A DNA stretch of 64,000 bases. Source: CBIFVZ01 sp966185765. GTDB lineage: Bacteria > Pseudomonadota > Gammaproteobacteria > Enterobacterales > Enterobacteriaceae. Below the pieces are notes generated by a model, which had not been told where the DNA came from, searched no databases, and saw only the letters and a list, made by a program, of their open reading frames with translations. The stretch is taken from the NCBI GenBank assembly GCA_966185765.1, contig CBIFVZ010000008.1:1-64000 (forward strand), read 5' to 3'. The position numbers and the translations under genes were made by a program. Shown here in pieces: positions 42,512 through 51,249 of this stretch (its first letter is position 1; each line of letters starts with the position of its first letter).

Positions 42512-42601
42512 CAGTACGACGGATACACATGCGGGCCGCCTGCAGGCCCGCGTTGATTATCCCGTTCGCCGAGTCGAAAACGCCCTGACTGAGCATCCTG
42601 C

Positions 42602-43444
42602 TTATTGCGAAGTCTGAGCCAGTAGTGCAAACAGTTTACCTTCAAAGGTTTCGCTAACAGGCCAACTGTCAGCATCCACACTTACAGGTCGATGAAATCC
42701 TGCCTCGTTAAGCAGTTGGCGGTATTCCTCATCACGCCAGGCAGTCATCTGGCTACCAAAGCGCAACACCTCGCCCTGCTCTTCAATCACCCAAAACCGT
42801 GTTGAACTGGTGCGGGCCTCTTCGTCCCAGGCATGTTCAGTTAAAAGCAGATGCGGGCGCGGTAAAAACAGCCCCTGCGGACAGCGCTGCCATTGCGGGG
42901 ATGCCTGCCCCTGGCGTTTGACTTCATCCCATGTATGCACTTCAAGCAGCAGCTGGCCTCCGGGCGCAAGCCACTGACGACAGCGCGTAAGCAGGTTTTT
43001 TACCTCTGTAGCGCTGAATACGTTCAACTCACCAAAGGTCATCATGATGAAATCAAACTGACGCTCGGGCATATAGCTGCGTACATCCTGTTGCTGGTAG
43101 TGAATGTCGAGTCCACAGGCTAATGCCTGTTCGCGTGCATAATTGATGGCGGCGGGCGAAAAATCGATTCCCGTGCAGTGAAAACCGCGCTGTGCCAGGC
43201 GTTGGGTGTACAGACCTGGCCCACAGCCAAGGTCGAGCACGCTCGCGGCAGGTGCCAGTTGCCGCACAATCCATTCAATCTGGCGTTCAATCACCGGCAA
43301 CCGACGGCTGGCCCAGTCATGCTCCTGAGATAAGTGGTTTTCCAGCATGCGCTGGCTGAATGCGGGTTCATCCCACGGAATTTTTCTTTCACTCTGCGCA
43401 AGTCTGGTAGCACTGCGGTTAAAAATAAGCGTACTGATATCCAT
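42602..43444 (-). CDS. Class I SAM-dependent methyltransferase
   Basis: A 280-residue protein. Motif I is ASVLDLGCGPGLYTQRLAQR at about residues 68-87, followed by CTGIDFSPAAINYAREQA, FDFIMMTFGELNVFS and LAPGGQLLLEVHTWDEVKRQ. The N-terminal 60 residues are helical and contain RMLENHLSQEHDWASRRLPV. Substrate unknown; it is a typical 'methyltransferase domain 25' type protein acting on a small molecule or a modified metabolite. It is convergent with the sulfonate-binding protein gene and divergent from the carbonic anhydrase, so the context does not help. Confidence 0.82.
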   Translation of the reverse strand: MDISTLIFNRSATRLAQSERKIPWDEPAFSQRMLENHLSQEHDWASRRLPVIERQIEWIVRQLAPAASVLDLGCGPGLYTQRLAQRGFHCTGIDFSPAAINYAREQALACGLDIHYQQQDVRSYMPERQFDFIMMTFGELNVFSATEVKNLLTRCRQWLAPGGQLLLEVHTWDEVKRQGQASPQWQRCPQGLFLPRPHLLLTEHAWDEEARTSSTRFWVIEEQGEVLRFGSQMTAWRDEEYRQLLNEAGFHRPVSVDADSWPVSETFEGKLFALLAQTSQ

Positions 43445-43758
43445 AACGGGATTCCCTGTTATTGGCCCTTTTTATGATGCCCGGACATCATCTTGTGATG
43501 ATAAAAGGTACGCGAATGTGCGCGCTGGCCGTGGCAATGTGTGTCATGAAACCGCAGGGTAGCGTCATGACATGTAAGTCAGACATTTCTAAAAATCTCT
43601 CATCATAGTAACAGAACCGCGTGCTATCGCCTTCCTTACTGAATCAAGCGGTTACGACAAATCTTTACCCATGTTCTTCAGGTGGTTTTTGCTGTTCTGA
43701 TTTCATAGAGTCCGCGCTCAAATTCGATGAGTAAGCTATTGAAATGATGAGAGGCCAA

Positions 43759-44487
43759 ATGAATCTGTCACTGTCCCGCCGCAACGTCCTGAAGAAAACT
43801 TTTGCCCTGTCAGCACTCAGTGTGACGGGTGTCGCGGGACTTGCTGTCCCTTCTGTCTCGTTTGCCGCATCCTTGACCAAAGAAGAACGCGACAGGATGA
43901 CGCCGGATGCCGTGATTGAGCATTTCAGACAAGGAAACCTGCGCTTTCGCGAAAACCGCCCGCTCCAGCACGATTACCTGGCGCAAAAACGCAGCAGTGC
44001 CAGCGGCCAGTTCCCGGCAGCGGTGATCCTGAGCTGTATCGACTCGCGTGCACCGGCCGAAATTGTGCTGGATACCGGGATTGGTGAAACCTTCAACTCA
44101 CGCGTGGCGGGGAATATCAGCAACAGTGACATCATTGGCAGTATGGAGTTTGCCTGCGCAGTGGCGGGCGCCAAACTGGTGTTGGTAATGGGTCACACAG
44201 CCTGTGGCGCGGTGAAAGGCGCCATTGATAATGCCGAACTGGGTAACCTGACCGGTCTGCTTGAGAAGATTAAACCCGCCATTGATAAGACCGATTACGC
44301 GGGCGAGCGCACTGCCAGCAACTACGGTTTTGTAGATGCCGTGGCGCGTAAAAATGTCGAGCTGACGGTAGAGAATATTCGTCACAACAGCCCGGTGCTG
44401 AAGGCGCTGGAGCAGGAAAAGAAAATTAAAATTGTTGGCAGTATGTATCACCTCGTAGGCGGCAACGTAGAGTTTTTTGAAGTCTGA
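43759..44487 (+). CDS. Tat-exported beta-carbonic anhydrase
   Basis: A 242-residue beta-class carbonic anhydrase, which hydrates CO2 to bicarbonate. Zinc ligands and active-site residues are present: CIDSRAPAEI (C-x-D-x-R) and MGHTACGAVKGAID (H-x-x-C). The N-terminus SRRNVLKKTFALSALSVTGV is a twin-arginine signal peptide, with the cut after VSFA, so the enzyme is folded in the cytoplasm and exported to the periplasm. The ATG at 43759 has AGAGG four bases upstream. The gene stands alone, with a hairpin terminator after it. Confidence 0.9.
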   Translation: MNLSLSRRNVLKKTFALSALSVTGVAGLAVPSVSFAASLTKEERDRMTPDAVIEHFRQGNLRFRENRPLQHDYLAQKRSSASGQFPAAVILSCIDSRAPAEIVLDTGIGETFNSRVAGNISNSDIIGSMEFACAVAGAKLVLVMGHTACGAVKGAIDNAELGNLTGLLEKIKPAIDKTDYAGERTASNYGFVDAVARKNVELTVENIRHNSPVLKALEQEKKIKIVGSMYHLVGGNVEFFEV

Positions 44488-44496
44488 TGCCCTTCG

Positions 44497-44515
44497 GGCC
44501 GCCTTTAGCGGCCCC
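44497..44515 (+). terminator. Hairpin terminator after carbonic anhydrase gene
   Basis: GGCCGC-CTTTA-GCGGCC, a 6-bp GC stem about ten bases after the stop, followed by CCTTCTC. The T-run is poor. Confidence 0.55.
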
Positions 44516-44710
44516 TTCTCGCTACCTTTGGCTAAGGTCAACGGTCTGTTCAGATGAGTTCAGCGCTGTACCTGGCCGTAATTGTGCCTGCGGCCTGGGC
44601 GCGTAATCGTGGTTAGCCGCCTGCTTCCCGTCGGGCAACGTGTGGCCTGCATTATCTCCGCGACGTCCTTCCCCCGTTGCGTGGTGTATCTGGCGCACAA
44701 ACGGCACCAT

Positions 44711-46009
44711 TTAAAACTTCAGCTCAGCTTCAAAACCCACCGAATAGGCCGGAGAACTGCGCGGTGCGTCGTCTGAAGAGGACGCACGAAAACGTCGCGC
44801 AGGGAGGAATGCACCCGCAATCAGTTCGGTACGCAGATTTTTGGTGATATCCACCCCCCAAACCAGGTCCACACCATCGCCTAGCCTGTGGGTTGAGCGT
44901 TGGTCATAGCGCGATTTAAGTTCCGGATCGTGTGTTTTTAGCTCACCCATTCTCGTCTGGCGATAGTGGTGATACACCAGTTCAATATCGGCGTCAGGGG
45001 TAATATCCATCCCGATAGCGGCGGTAAACACCTGCAGGTTCGCAAGCTCCGGTGCCAGCGTGTTGCCATAAATGTTAAATTTGGTACCGCCCGCAAAGCT
45101 CGCCTCGTTCGACTGCAGACCGGTCTGGCGATAGTGCTTGCTGGATAATGCATAGCCCAGCGTCAGCCGTGGGCGTAGTGGGCTGTCAAAGACCCAGGTT
45201 GCGCCTGCGTCAATAACGTAACCCTGGTGACGCGTGCCGGTACTGTCACCGGACATCATTCCCAGTTCGGCCCAGTGTCGCAGGCCTTTCTCAGGCGTGC
45301 TATGCGAGCGCAAGCCGTAATGCACCTGTCGGTAACCCTCATCGCGGGTATTTTTACTGGACACCAGATAACCACCTACCTGCCAGTTTTTGTCCATTTT
45401 AAATCGCAACAGCGTTGCCAGCGTCGATTTCTTGCTGTTGTTACGTGAGTTGCGATCGAGAAGATCTTTTTGCATATAATTGACGCGCCCGCCCATCACA
45501 TCAGCCTGCCAACGCCCTTGCTTCCAGCGGGCAAGCAGGCCATCCATGTTTTCATCAAACAGCCACTCACGCACATCGCGATAAAGCCAGCGCCCCATAC
45601 GCAGGTCGGTATTAAGCGCGTCGGCATCAACGCCGAGGTAGGCCTGGGTTAAATCCAGCTTTGTTTTATTCACCGACGGTTCGCCAGATTTACGCGTGGT
45701 TTTATCCGTAAGCTCCAACTCCACCGCACCGTAAACCGGCCGTTTTTTCGCCACATCAACGCGAAAACGCGCCAGCGGTTCAAGCTCCAGCTCGTTTTCT
45801 CGCTTTTCACCTTTGCGCAGCGATTTATTACGCAGTGACCAGGCCTCCATTTTTAGCGTGGTGTGAAATTGTAACAGCGACTCCTCAGCCTGAGCGTCTG
45901 ACTTTGGGGCGGTGTCGCTCGCATTGGCTATTATTGGCACCAGCAAAAGGCTCAGACCAAACGGCCAGATACGCGCGGGGTAACGCGCTACAGTACAACT
46001 TCCTGTCAT
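44711..46009 (-). CDS. Alginate-export-type outer-membrane protein
   Basis: A 432-residue protein with a signal peptide (about residues 1-30, ending NAS) and many amphipathic beta strands, ending YSVGFEAELKF with the C-terminal Phe of outer-membrane barrels. The pattern LELEPLARFRVDVAKKRPVY, LTQAYLGVDADALNTDLRMG, RVNYMQKDLLDRNS and DIELVYHHYRQTRMGELK is that of the AlgE-like (alginate export) family. It overlaps the kinase gene by four bases (ATGA) and is last in a six-gene operon. It should form the outer-membrane exit for the glycan made by the upstream genes. Family assignment is from pattern. Confidence 0.78.
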   Translation of the reverse strand: MTGSCTVARYPARIWPFGLSLLLVPIIANASDTAPKSDAQAEESLLQFHTTLKMEAWSLRNKSLRKGEKRENELELEPLARFRVDVAKKRPVYGAVELELTDKTTRKSGEPSVNKTKLDLTQAYLGVDADALNTDLRMGRWLYRDVREWLFDENMDGLLARWKQGRWQADVMGGRVNYMQKDLLDRNSRNNSKKSTLATLLRFKMDKNWQVGGYLVSSKNTRDEGYRQVHYGLRSHSTPEKGLRHWAELGMMSGDSTGTRHQGYVIDAGATWVFDSPLRPRLTLGYALSSKHYRQTGLQSNEASFAGGTKFNIYGNTLAPELANLQVFTAAIGMDITPDADIELVYHHYRQTRMGELKTHDPELKSRYDQRSTHRLGDGVDLVWGVDITKNLRTELIAGAFLPARRFRASSSDDAPRSSPAYSVGFEAELKF

Positions 46010-48285
46010 GAAAAGGACTCCATTAACTTTTCACAGCTATCAAGCAGCGGTGCAGTGGTGTGTGTGCGTGCGCTAAAACGTGTGCTCAGAAAAATATGTC
46101 TTGCCAGCGACAACGCGCGAAACATTTGCACGTCAGCGGCATTAACGTCTTCGCAGACCGAAAGCCAGGCCTCACAAAAGGCACTTTCGTGCAGCGCAAA
46201 TGCCCGTAGTTCACCGTGCTGACGTAGCGCCAGTTCACTGACGTGCGCCAGGTAGTTACCGGCATCCAGCGCCGCCGGGCCAATACAGCACAAATCAAAA
46301 TCCAGTAATGTCAAATGGCGTGGGTTATCGGTATTTACCAGCACCTGATCGGGATAAAAATCCCGGTGTAGTACACGCTGCGGCGTACCGCTAAGTCGTG
46401 CAGCCAGGGCGTTGCAGGCGTTCAGCAGCGCCGTAAGGCGGCCTTGCCAGGCGGGATAACGTACTGCAACCTGGTGAAAGCCCTGCTCCAGTACCCGCAG
46501 TTCATCATTCAGCGTCCAGCGCCGAGCACCCACGGCGTGGCGTAATCCGGCACTGTGTTGCAAGGTAGCCAGCGCCAGGCCCGCATCTGTGCCTGATGTC
46601 ATCAGTGCATCGCTTGTGATGTTTGCCTGTAAACAGGCGGTCATCGTCACACCGGCAACCTGCCGCTGGAGCCACAATTTCTGTGGTGCAAGCATGGCCA
46701 GTGGTTCAGGTACGCTAACCGGCTGTCCGGTGCCAAACCCGTCCTGCCACAGCGCCTGCTGGCAGGCAAACGCATGACGGTCGAGTCCCTTTTCACGGTA
46801 TTTACCGAGCACCGTCCACAGTACGCCCGCCCCGTTATCCAGACGACAGGCGATGAGCGCGCGCCGCCCAGGCTTATGGCGAAGTAAACTGGCTTCAAGG
46901 AGCGTTGCGTCGGGGGCAAGGCCCAGTGCGAGTTTAAGGGGGGCCTCCAGAGAAGACGCTGCGGTGAGTTGCGCCAGTCGGTTTTGCCAGCCAGCGGCGT
47001 TTTGCGACGCTGCTTCGCAAAGCTGTTCAACGCGTGTCAGCAGCCGTTCTGTCCGCTGCGGCCAGTCGGTCGCGCGCTGGCGGAAGGGTTCAGTGGCAAG
47101 GCACAGCAGCGCCTGCACGATGTACCATTCCAGCCCGTCGAGGGATATCGTGCGTACGTCGCAGTAACCGGCCAGCAAAGCTTCACGGGCGCAGTCAGCC
47201 TGCTCGCGGCTCAACAGTCCCTCTATCACGTCCATTTCCAGACGGGCGATAAACGTACCAGGATCGTTAAACGGATGGCCGCTGGCGCTGCGATCCCAGT
47301 CGATGATGCGCAGGCTTGCGTCTGGCGCCACCACGACCTGGTCTGCCGAAAAATCGCCGTGAAGCACCGTTGAGGGGGCGCTAAAGCGCCCGATGTGTTG
47401 CTCAAGCAGCGCGGCACAGCGCTCAAAGCGCATCTGCATCTGCGGATAAATCACCGCGAGACTTTGTTGCTCGCGCCATACCGGGCGCAGTATCGCTTCC
47501 CTATCGCGTTGCAGTGCGGGTGTGAAAGCAGCGCCATGCACTGCCGCCAGCGCTTTCCCCGCTTTGCGGGTCAGCTCAGGCATGTCGGTGGTGTTGAGCA
47601 ACCGGTCAAGACTCTGCCCGGGCGTCCAACGCGTGGCGGTCATGCGCAGGTGCCCATCAAGTCCCAGTAGCTCAAGCTGACCCAGAGCTGCGCCTGTGGC
47701 GCAACCTTGCAATACAGTGCCGTACTCTTTTGCGCTGGCACAACGCACGACCGCAAGCGGTGTGGCGTCGCGATAAATCCCCACCACACAGCGTCGTCCG
47801 GGTTTGTAACGTAAAAAACGCCAGTTGATATCGCCACTGTCCGCCTCACCCGGCAGCCAGCGCTGCAACAGTGCGGCACGCTGTTGTTCATCCCAGAAAA
47901 GTGATAGATAGCGAATATCCCGATCCTGGCTTGGGTGTTGCAGCATGATGGCCTTGTCTGCGATAGCCAGCGGCGCATGAGGATGACCCGTGCTCACCAT
48001 CGCCTGACGTTTAGGATGTGACCAGGATTGCGTAAAGCGAGCCTGACTCATGGCTTTGGCAAACCAGCGCTGAGGCTCGCCGTCCTCCACGTCTATTTCC
48101 AGCGCCAGCACGCAACTGGTTCCCGGCTTGTAGCGCAAATAGCGGGTGCGTAGTGTGCGGGCGTGGGTAAACGGCGTAAGCTGGCGCAGCGTGGCTAATA
48201 GCTGAGTCTCATCCAGCAGCAATGCCAGCCCCGGCAGTTGCGAGTCAGCGGCAATGAGCGCCTGCTCAAGCTGATGGGCGGTCAT
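46006..48285 (-). CDS. Double kinase-domain (APH-like) protein
   Basis: About 759 residues from ATG 48285, which overlaps the ABC gene stop (ATGA). It has two aminoglycoside-phosphotransferase-like domains in tandem, each preceded by a small beta-rich unit containing a YKPGxxC/RHKPGRR-type motif. Domain 1 has the catalytic loop VLHGDFSADQVVV and metal site IIDWDRSASGHPFNDP (about residues 315-345). Domain 2 has VLHRDFYPDQVLV and LLDFDLCCIGPAALDAGNYL (about 645-680). Both keep H-x-D-x4-N/Q and the D-x-D-type metal Asp, so both could be active. Likely phosphorylates a sugar or glycan intermediate. The substrate is unknown. Confidence 0.8.
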   Translation of the reverse strand: MTAHQLEQALIAADSQLPGLALLLDETQLLATLRQLTPFTHARTLRTRYLRYKPGTSCVLALEIDVEDGEPQRWFAKAMSQARFTQSWSHPKRQAMVSTGHPHAPLAIADKAIMLQHPSQDRDIRYLSLFWDEQQRAALLQRWLPGEADSGDINWRFLRYKPGRRCVVGIYRDATPLAVVRCASAKEYGTVLQGCATGAALGQLELLGLDGHLRMTATRWTPGQSLDRLLNTTDMPELTRKAGKALAAVHGAAFTPALQRDREAILRPVWREQQSLAVIYPQMQMRFERCAALLEQHIGRFSAPSTVLHGDFSADQVVVAPDASLRIIDWDRSASGHPFNDPGTFIARLEMDVIEGLLSREQADCAREALLAGYCDVRTISLDGLEWYIVQALLCLATEPFRQRATDWPQRTERLLTRVEQLCEAASQNAAGWQNRLAQLTAASSLEAPLKLALGLAPDATLLEASLLRHKPGRRALIACRLDNGAGVLWTVLGKYREKGLDRHAFACQQALWQDGFGTGQPVSVPEPLAMLAPQKLWLQRQVAGVTMTACLQANITSDALMTSGTDAGLALATLQHSAGLRHAVGARRWTLNDELRVLEQGFHQVAVRYPAWQGRLTALLNACNALAARLSGTPQRVLHRDFYPDQVLVNTDNPRHLTLLDFDLCCIGPAALDAGNYLAHVSELALRQHGELRAFALHESAFCEAWLSVCEDVNAADVQMFRALSLARHIFLSTRFSARTHTTAPLLDSCEKLMESFS

Positions 48286-50090
48286 AGCGCCACTCCTTTT
48301 TGAATATTCCACAGTTCGAAATAACGTCCCTGTTGTGCCATGAGCACTGCATGATTACCCTGCTCAATGACCTGCCCGCCATCAAGTAGCAGAATGCTGT
48401 CGGCTTTTGCCGCCAGGGCCAGGTTATGGGTAATGATGACCGTGGTTTTACCCTGCATCAGGCGCGCGAGAGCGTCGGTCACCGCCTGCTCGTTTTTGCT
48501 GTCAAGGCCCACACCCGGTTCGTCGAGCAGTAAAAATGCGCTGTTGCGGATGGCGGCACGGGCAATGGCAATACGCTGGCGCTGCCCGCCGGAAAGTGAC
48601 ATGCCGCGCTCACTGACAACCGTGCCGTAACCCTGCGGTAGATGCAGGATAAAGTCGTGGGCGTTGGCAAGCTTTGCCGCAGCAATCACCTCCTCGTCGC
48701 TGACCTCACCCTCAGCGCCCAGCGCGATGTTCTCCCGAATACTGACGCCAAACAGCAGACTCTCTTGCGGCAGGTAGCCAATCTGGCGACGCAGGTTGTC
48801 TACGGCATAATCGCGTACATCCGTACCATTGAGCGTAATGCGTCCACGGTCAGGCTCATAAAGACGCAACAAGAGTTGGCTGAGCGTTGATTTACCGGCA
48901 CCCGATGGGCCTGTGATAGCAAGCGATTGTCCGGCAGGAACGGTAAAGCTGACGTCACGTAATACAGAGGCTGGCTCGTTTTCATGGGGGCTGTGGTAGG
49001 CAAAATGCACGTTTTCGAATGCCAGGTTCAGACCAGCACGCGCAATCAGTGGTTTGCCCGCCTCGCGGTCAATACCCACTGGCTGGTGCAGCAGTTCAAT
49101 AACGCGCTCACCTGCGGTTACGGCCTTTGCCAGGCGGCTGCTGTATTTTGCAAATTCGCGCACCGGTCGGAAGGCGTTTTTCATATAGGAAATAAAGATA
49201 AGCAACTCGCCTGCCGACATTTTGCCGCCCAGCACGCTGCGCGCGCCAAGCAGCAACACCAGCGCTGTTACCACGGCAATGAGTACATCAACCTGGCGCT
49301 CCAGCCCCGCAGCAAGACGTTTTGCCCGCACGTTTTGTTGCAGGCTCTGGCTGTCGCTGCCGTTGAAGGTTTCGGTCGCCGCCTTTTCCAGCGACATCGC
49401 CTGGAGTGTCGCAATGCCTGTCATATATTCTGCTGAACGTGCCGCCAGATGCCCTTCGCGCTTGCGTTGGGCGCGGCTGACATCGCGAATTTTTCCTCCG
49501 CTGCGCATTGTCGCAAGCGCGAGCAGCGGCATAGGCAGTAGCGTAAGCAACGTAAGCTGCCAGTCCAGAAAGAACATGATGCCAAGCATCCCGGTAAAAA
49601 TGACGATGCTGGAAAGCAGCGGCATGATGGCGGTGACGGTCGCTTCACGCATCATGCCGATGTCATTTATCAGGCGCATCGTCAGATCGCCCGTGCGGCT
49701 ACGCTGGTGAAACGACAACGGCAGGTGCAGCAGATGGGCGAATAACGCGCGGCGAATAGCGCTCATGACCCGGCTGCCCGCCAGCGCCATGCCTATCGTG
49801 CTGGCATAACCTGCAACCGCCCTGAGAATGGCAATCACCACCACTGCAATCGCACACAGCCACAGCAGTTTTTCAGTCTCCAGTACGTTGATGCTCAGGC
49901 CATTTAACAACGTATTGTGTTTGATATCGCCCATGACCACGTCAATGGCAAACGCCAGCGGCCACGGTTCCAGCAGGCGAATCACGCTTGCCAACAGCAA
50001 CACGATAAACGAGCCAGCAATCAGTCCTTTTTGCTGGCGAATCCAGGGCCAGAACGCGCGCAGGACCGACGTGGATGATTCAACGGCCAT
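48282..50090 (-). CDS. ABC exporter, fused membrane and ATPase domains
   Basis: A 602-residue MsbA/lipid-type half transporter. Six membrane helices (about residues 20-320) are followed by an ATPase: Walker A ITGPSGAGKSTLSQLLLRLY, Q-loop IGYLPQES, signature MSLSGGQRQRIAIARA, Walker B AFLLLDEPGVGLDS and the H-loop VIITHN. Such dimeric exporters flip lipid-linked sugars or export glycans and glycolipids. It overlaps the upstream glycosyltransferase gene by 11 bases and the downstream kinase gene by four. In this operon it is the expected inner-membrane exporter. Confidence 0.9.
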   Translation of the reverse strand: MAVESSTSVLRAFWPWIRQQKGLIAGSFIVLLLASVIRLLEPWPLAFAIDVVMGDIKHNTLLNGLSINVLETEKLLWLCAIAVVVIAILRAVAGYASTIGMALAGSRVMSAIRRALFAHLLHLPLSFHQRSRTGDLTMRLINDIGMMREATVTAIMPLLSSIVIFTGMLGIMFFLDWQLTLLTLLPMPLLALATMRSGGKIRDVSRAQRKREGHLAARSAEYMTGIATLQAMSLEKAATETFNGSDSQSLQQNVRAKRLAAGLERQVDVLIAVVTALVLLLGARSVLGGKMSAGELLIFISYMKNAFRPVREFAKYSSRLAKAVTAGERVIELLHQPVGIDREAGKPLIARAGLNLAFENVHFAYHSPHENEPASVLRDVSFTVPAGQSLAITGPSGAGKSTLSQLLLRLYEPDRGRITLNGTDVRDYAVDNLRRQIGYLPQESLLFGVSIRENIALGAEGEVSDEEVIAAAKLANAHDFILHLPQGYGTVVSERGMSLSGGQRQRIAIARAAIRNSAFLLLDEPGVGLDSKNEQAVTDALARLMQGKTTVIITHNLALAAKADSILLLDGGQVIEQGNHAVLMAQQGRYFELWNIQKGVAL

Positions 50091-51249
50091 CGCACGCTCC
50101 TGCCGGTAACCGCAGACCGGCCAGTTGCCAGATGCGGTTCACCGCCTGAGTCCAGCTGTGGTGCTGTTCGGCTTCGCGACGCCCTGCGCTACCCATTTTC
50201 TGGCGTAGCGCAGGGTTGTTAATAAGGGCAATGACTGCCTGCGCCAGCGCCGCCGGGTCTTCTGGCGCAACCAGCAGCCCGGTCTCTCCATCATGAACCA
50301 GTTCAGCAAGGTGGCCGACACGCGTGGTGATAACGGGTAGCCCTGCGGCCATGTATTCATAAATTTTGAGCGGTGAAAAATAGAAATTTTCCAGCTGCGG
50401 ATAAGGCGCAATGGCAATATCCACCCCTGAAAGCAATGGCGGCACCTGCGCTGGCGTGACAGCGCCGTGAAACTGAGCGCCGCAGACACCGCTTTGCGCC
50501 AGCCTCTGCTGAAGTTCGCTTGCCTGCGGTCCGTCGCCAATAATTGATAGCGTGACGTTGTAACCTTTCTGTCGCAGTAAGATGAAGGCATCAACCAGCG
50601 TATGTAGCCCGTGCCAGGGTTTGAGTGTCCCTACGAAGCCCAGCGTTAGCGCATCCCGCTCGTCGTTATCGGTGCGCGGTGCAAAGCGCGTTGGGTCAAC
50701 GCCGTTTTCAACCACGTGCACCTTGCCCTGCGCCGGTGCGAAGGTTTCAAGCCAGTTGCGTACACCTGCTGAGACCGCAATGATGGTGTCGGCGTGGTTG
50801 AGCAGGTTATCGAGTACGGCAAATGCCTCCTGCTCCAGCACCAGTTTGCGGTACTGGCGCTGCTCCTGGGGTAATGGCGCATTCACCTCCAGCACCGTCG
50901 GTATACTCGCATTGTGTGCCCAGGTAATCGCAGCATGGCTCCACAGCGAGTAGCGCTCATACACCACATCAAACGGCCCTGCCGCGCTAAGCTGTTCTGC
51001 CAGCATCGTGTTAGCGTTGAGGGCGGCGCGTGCACGCGTTTCTTCATCCGTACCCGGCAGTGTGGGTAACGTGATTATTTTCAGTGCACGAAACGCCTGA
51101 GGCACGTCACCCCCGAGCCTTTGGGCAAACAGCGTAATCTCAGCACCCTGTTGCAACAGCACGCGCAGCACTTCCTGGATATGAATCGACGCACCCTTTT
51201 GACCGAAAACCGGAATGCCCGGATCGGCGCAGATATAAGCCACTTTCAT
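50080..51249 (-). CDS. Glycosyltransferase, GT4 type (first of two)
   Basis: A 389-residue GT-B enzyme. N-terminal acceptor domain: VAYICADPGIPVFGQKGASI, IQEVLRVLLQQGAEITLFAQ. C-terminal donor domain: LGFVGTLKPWHGLHTLVDAF, IIGDGPQASELQQRL, then the E-x7-E region IAIAPYPQLENFYFSPLKIYEYMAAGLPVI. This is a retaining GT4 enzyme using a nucleotide sugar. The start codon overlaps the stop of the second GT4 gene (TGATG). Donor and acceptor are unknown. Differences in sequence from its neighbour show that the two are not recent duplicates. Confidence 0.88.
   Translation of the reverse strand: MKVAYICADPGIPVFGQKGASIHIQEVLRVLLQQGAEITLFAQRLGGDVPQAFRALKIITLPTLPGTDEETRARAALNANTMLAEQLSAAGPFDVVYERYSLWSHAAITWAHNASIPTVLEVNAPLPQEQRQYRKLVLEQEAFAVLDNLLNHADTIIAVSAGVRNWLETFAPAQGKVHVVENGVDPTRFAPRTDNDERDALTLGFVGTLKPWHGLHTLVDAFILLRQKGYNVTLSIIGDGPQASELQQRLAQSGVCGAQFHGAVTPAQVPPLLSGVDIAIAPYPQLENFYFSPLKIYEYMAAGLPVITTRVGHLAELVHDGETGLLVAPEDPAALAQAVIALINNPALRQKMGSAGRREAEQHHSWTQAVNRIWQLAGLRLPAGACDGR

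Noticed and set aside
46006..48285. Aminoglycoside phosphotransferase (resistance gene)
   Set aside because: It has the kinase fold, but two domains and tight coupling to glycan genes; no similarity to known resistance enzymes is evident.
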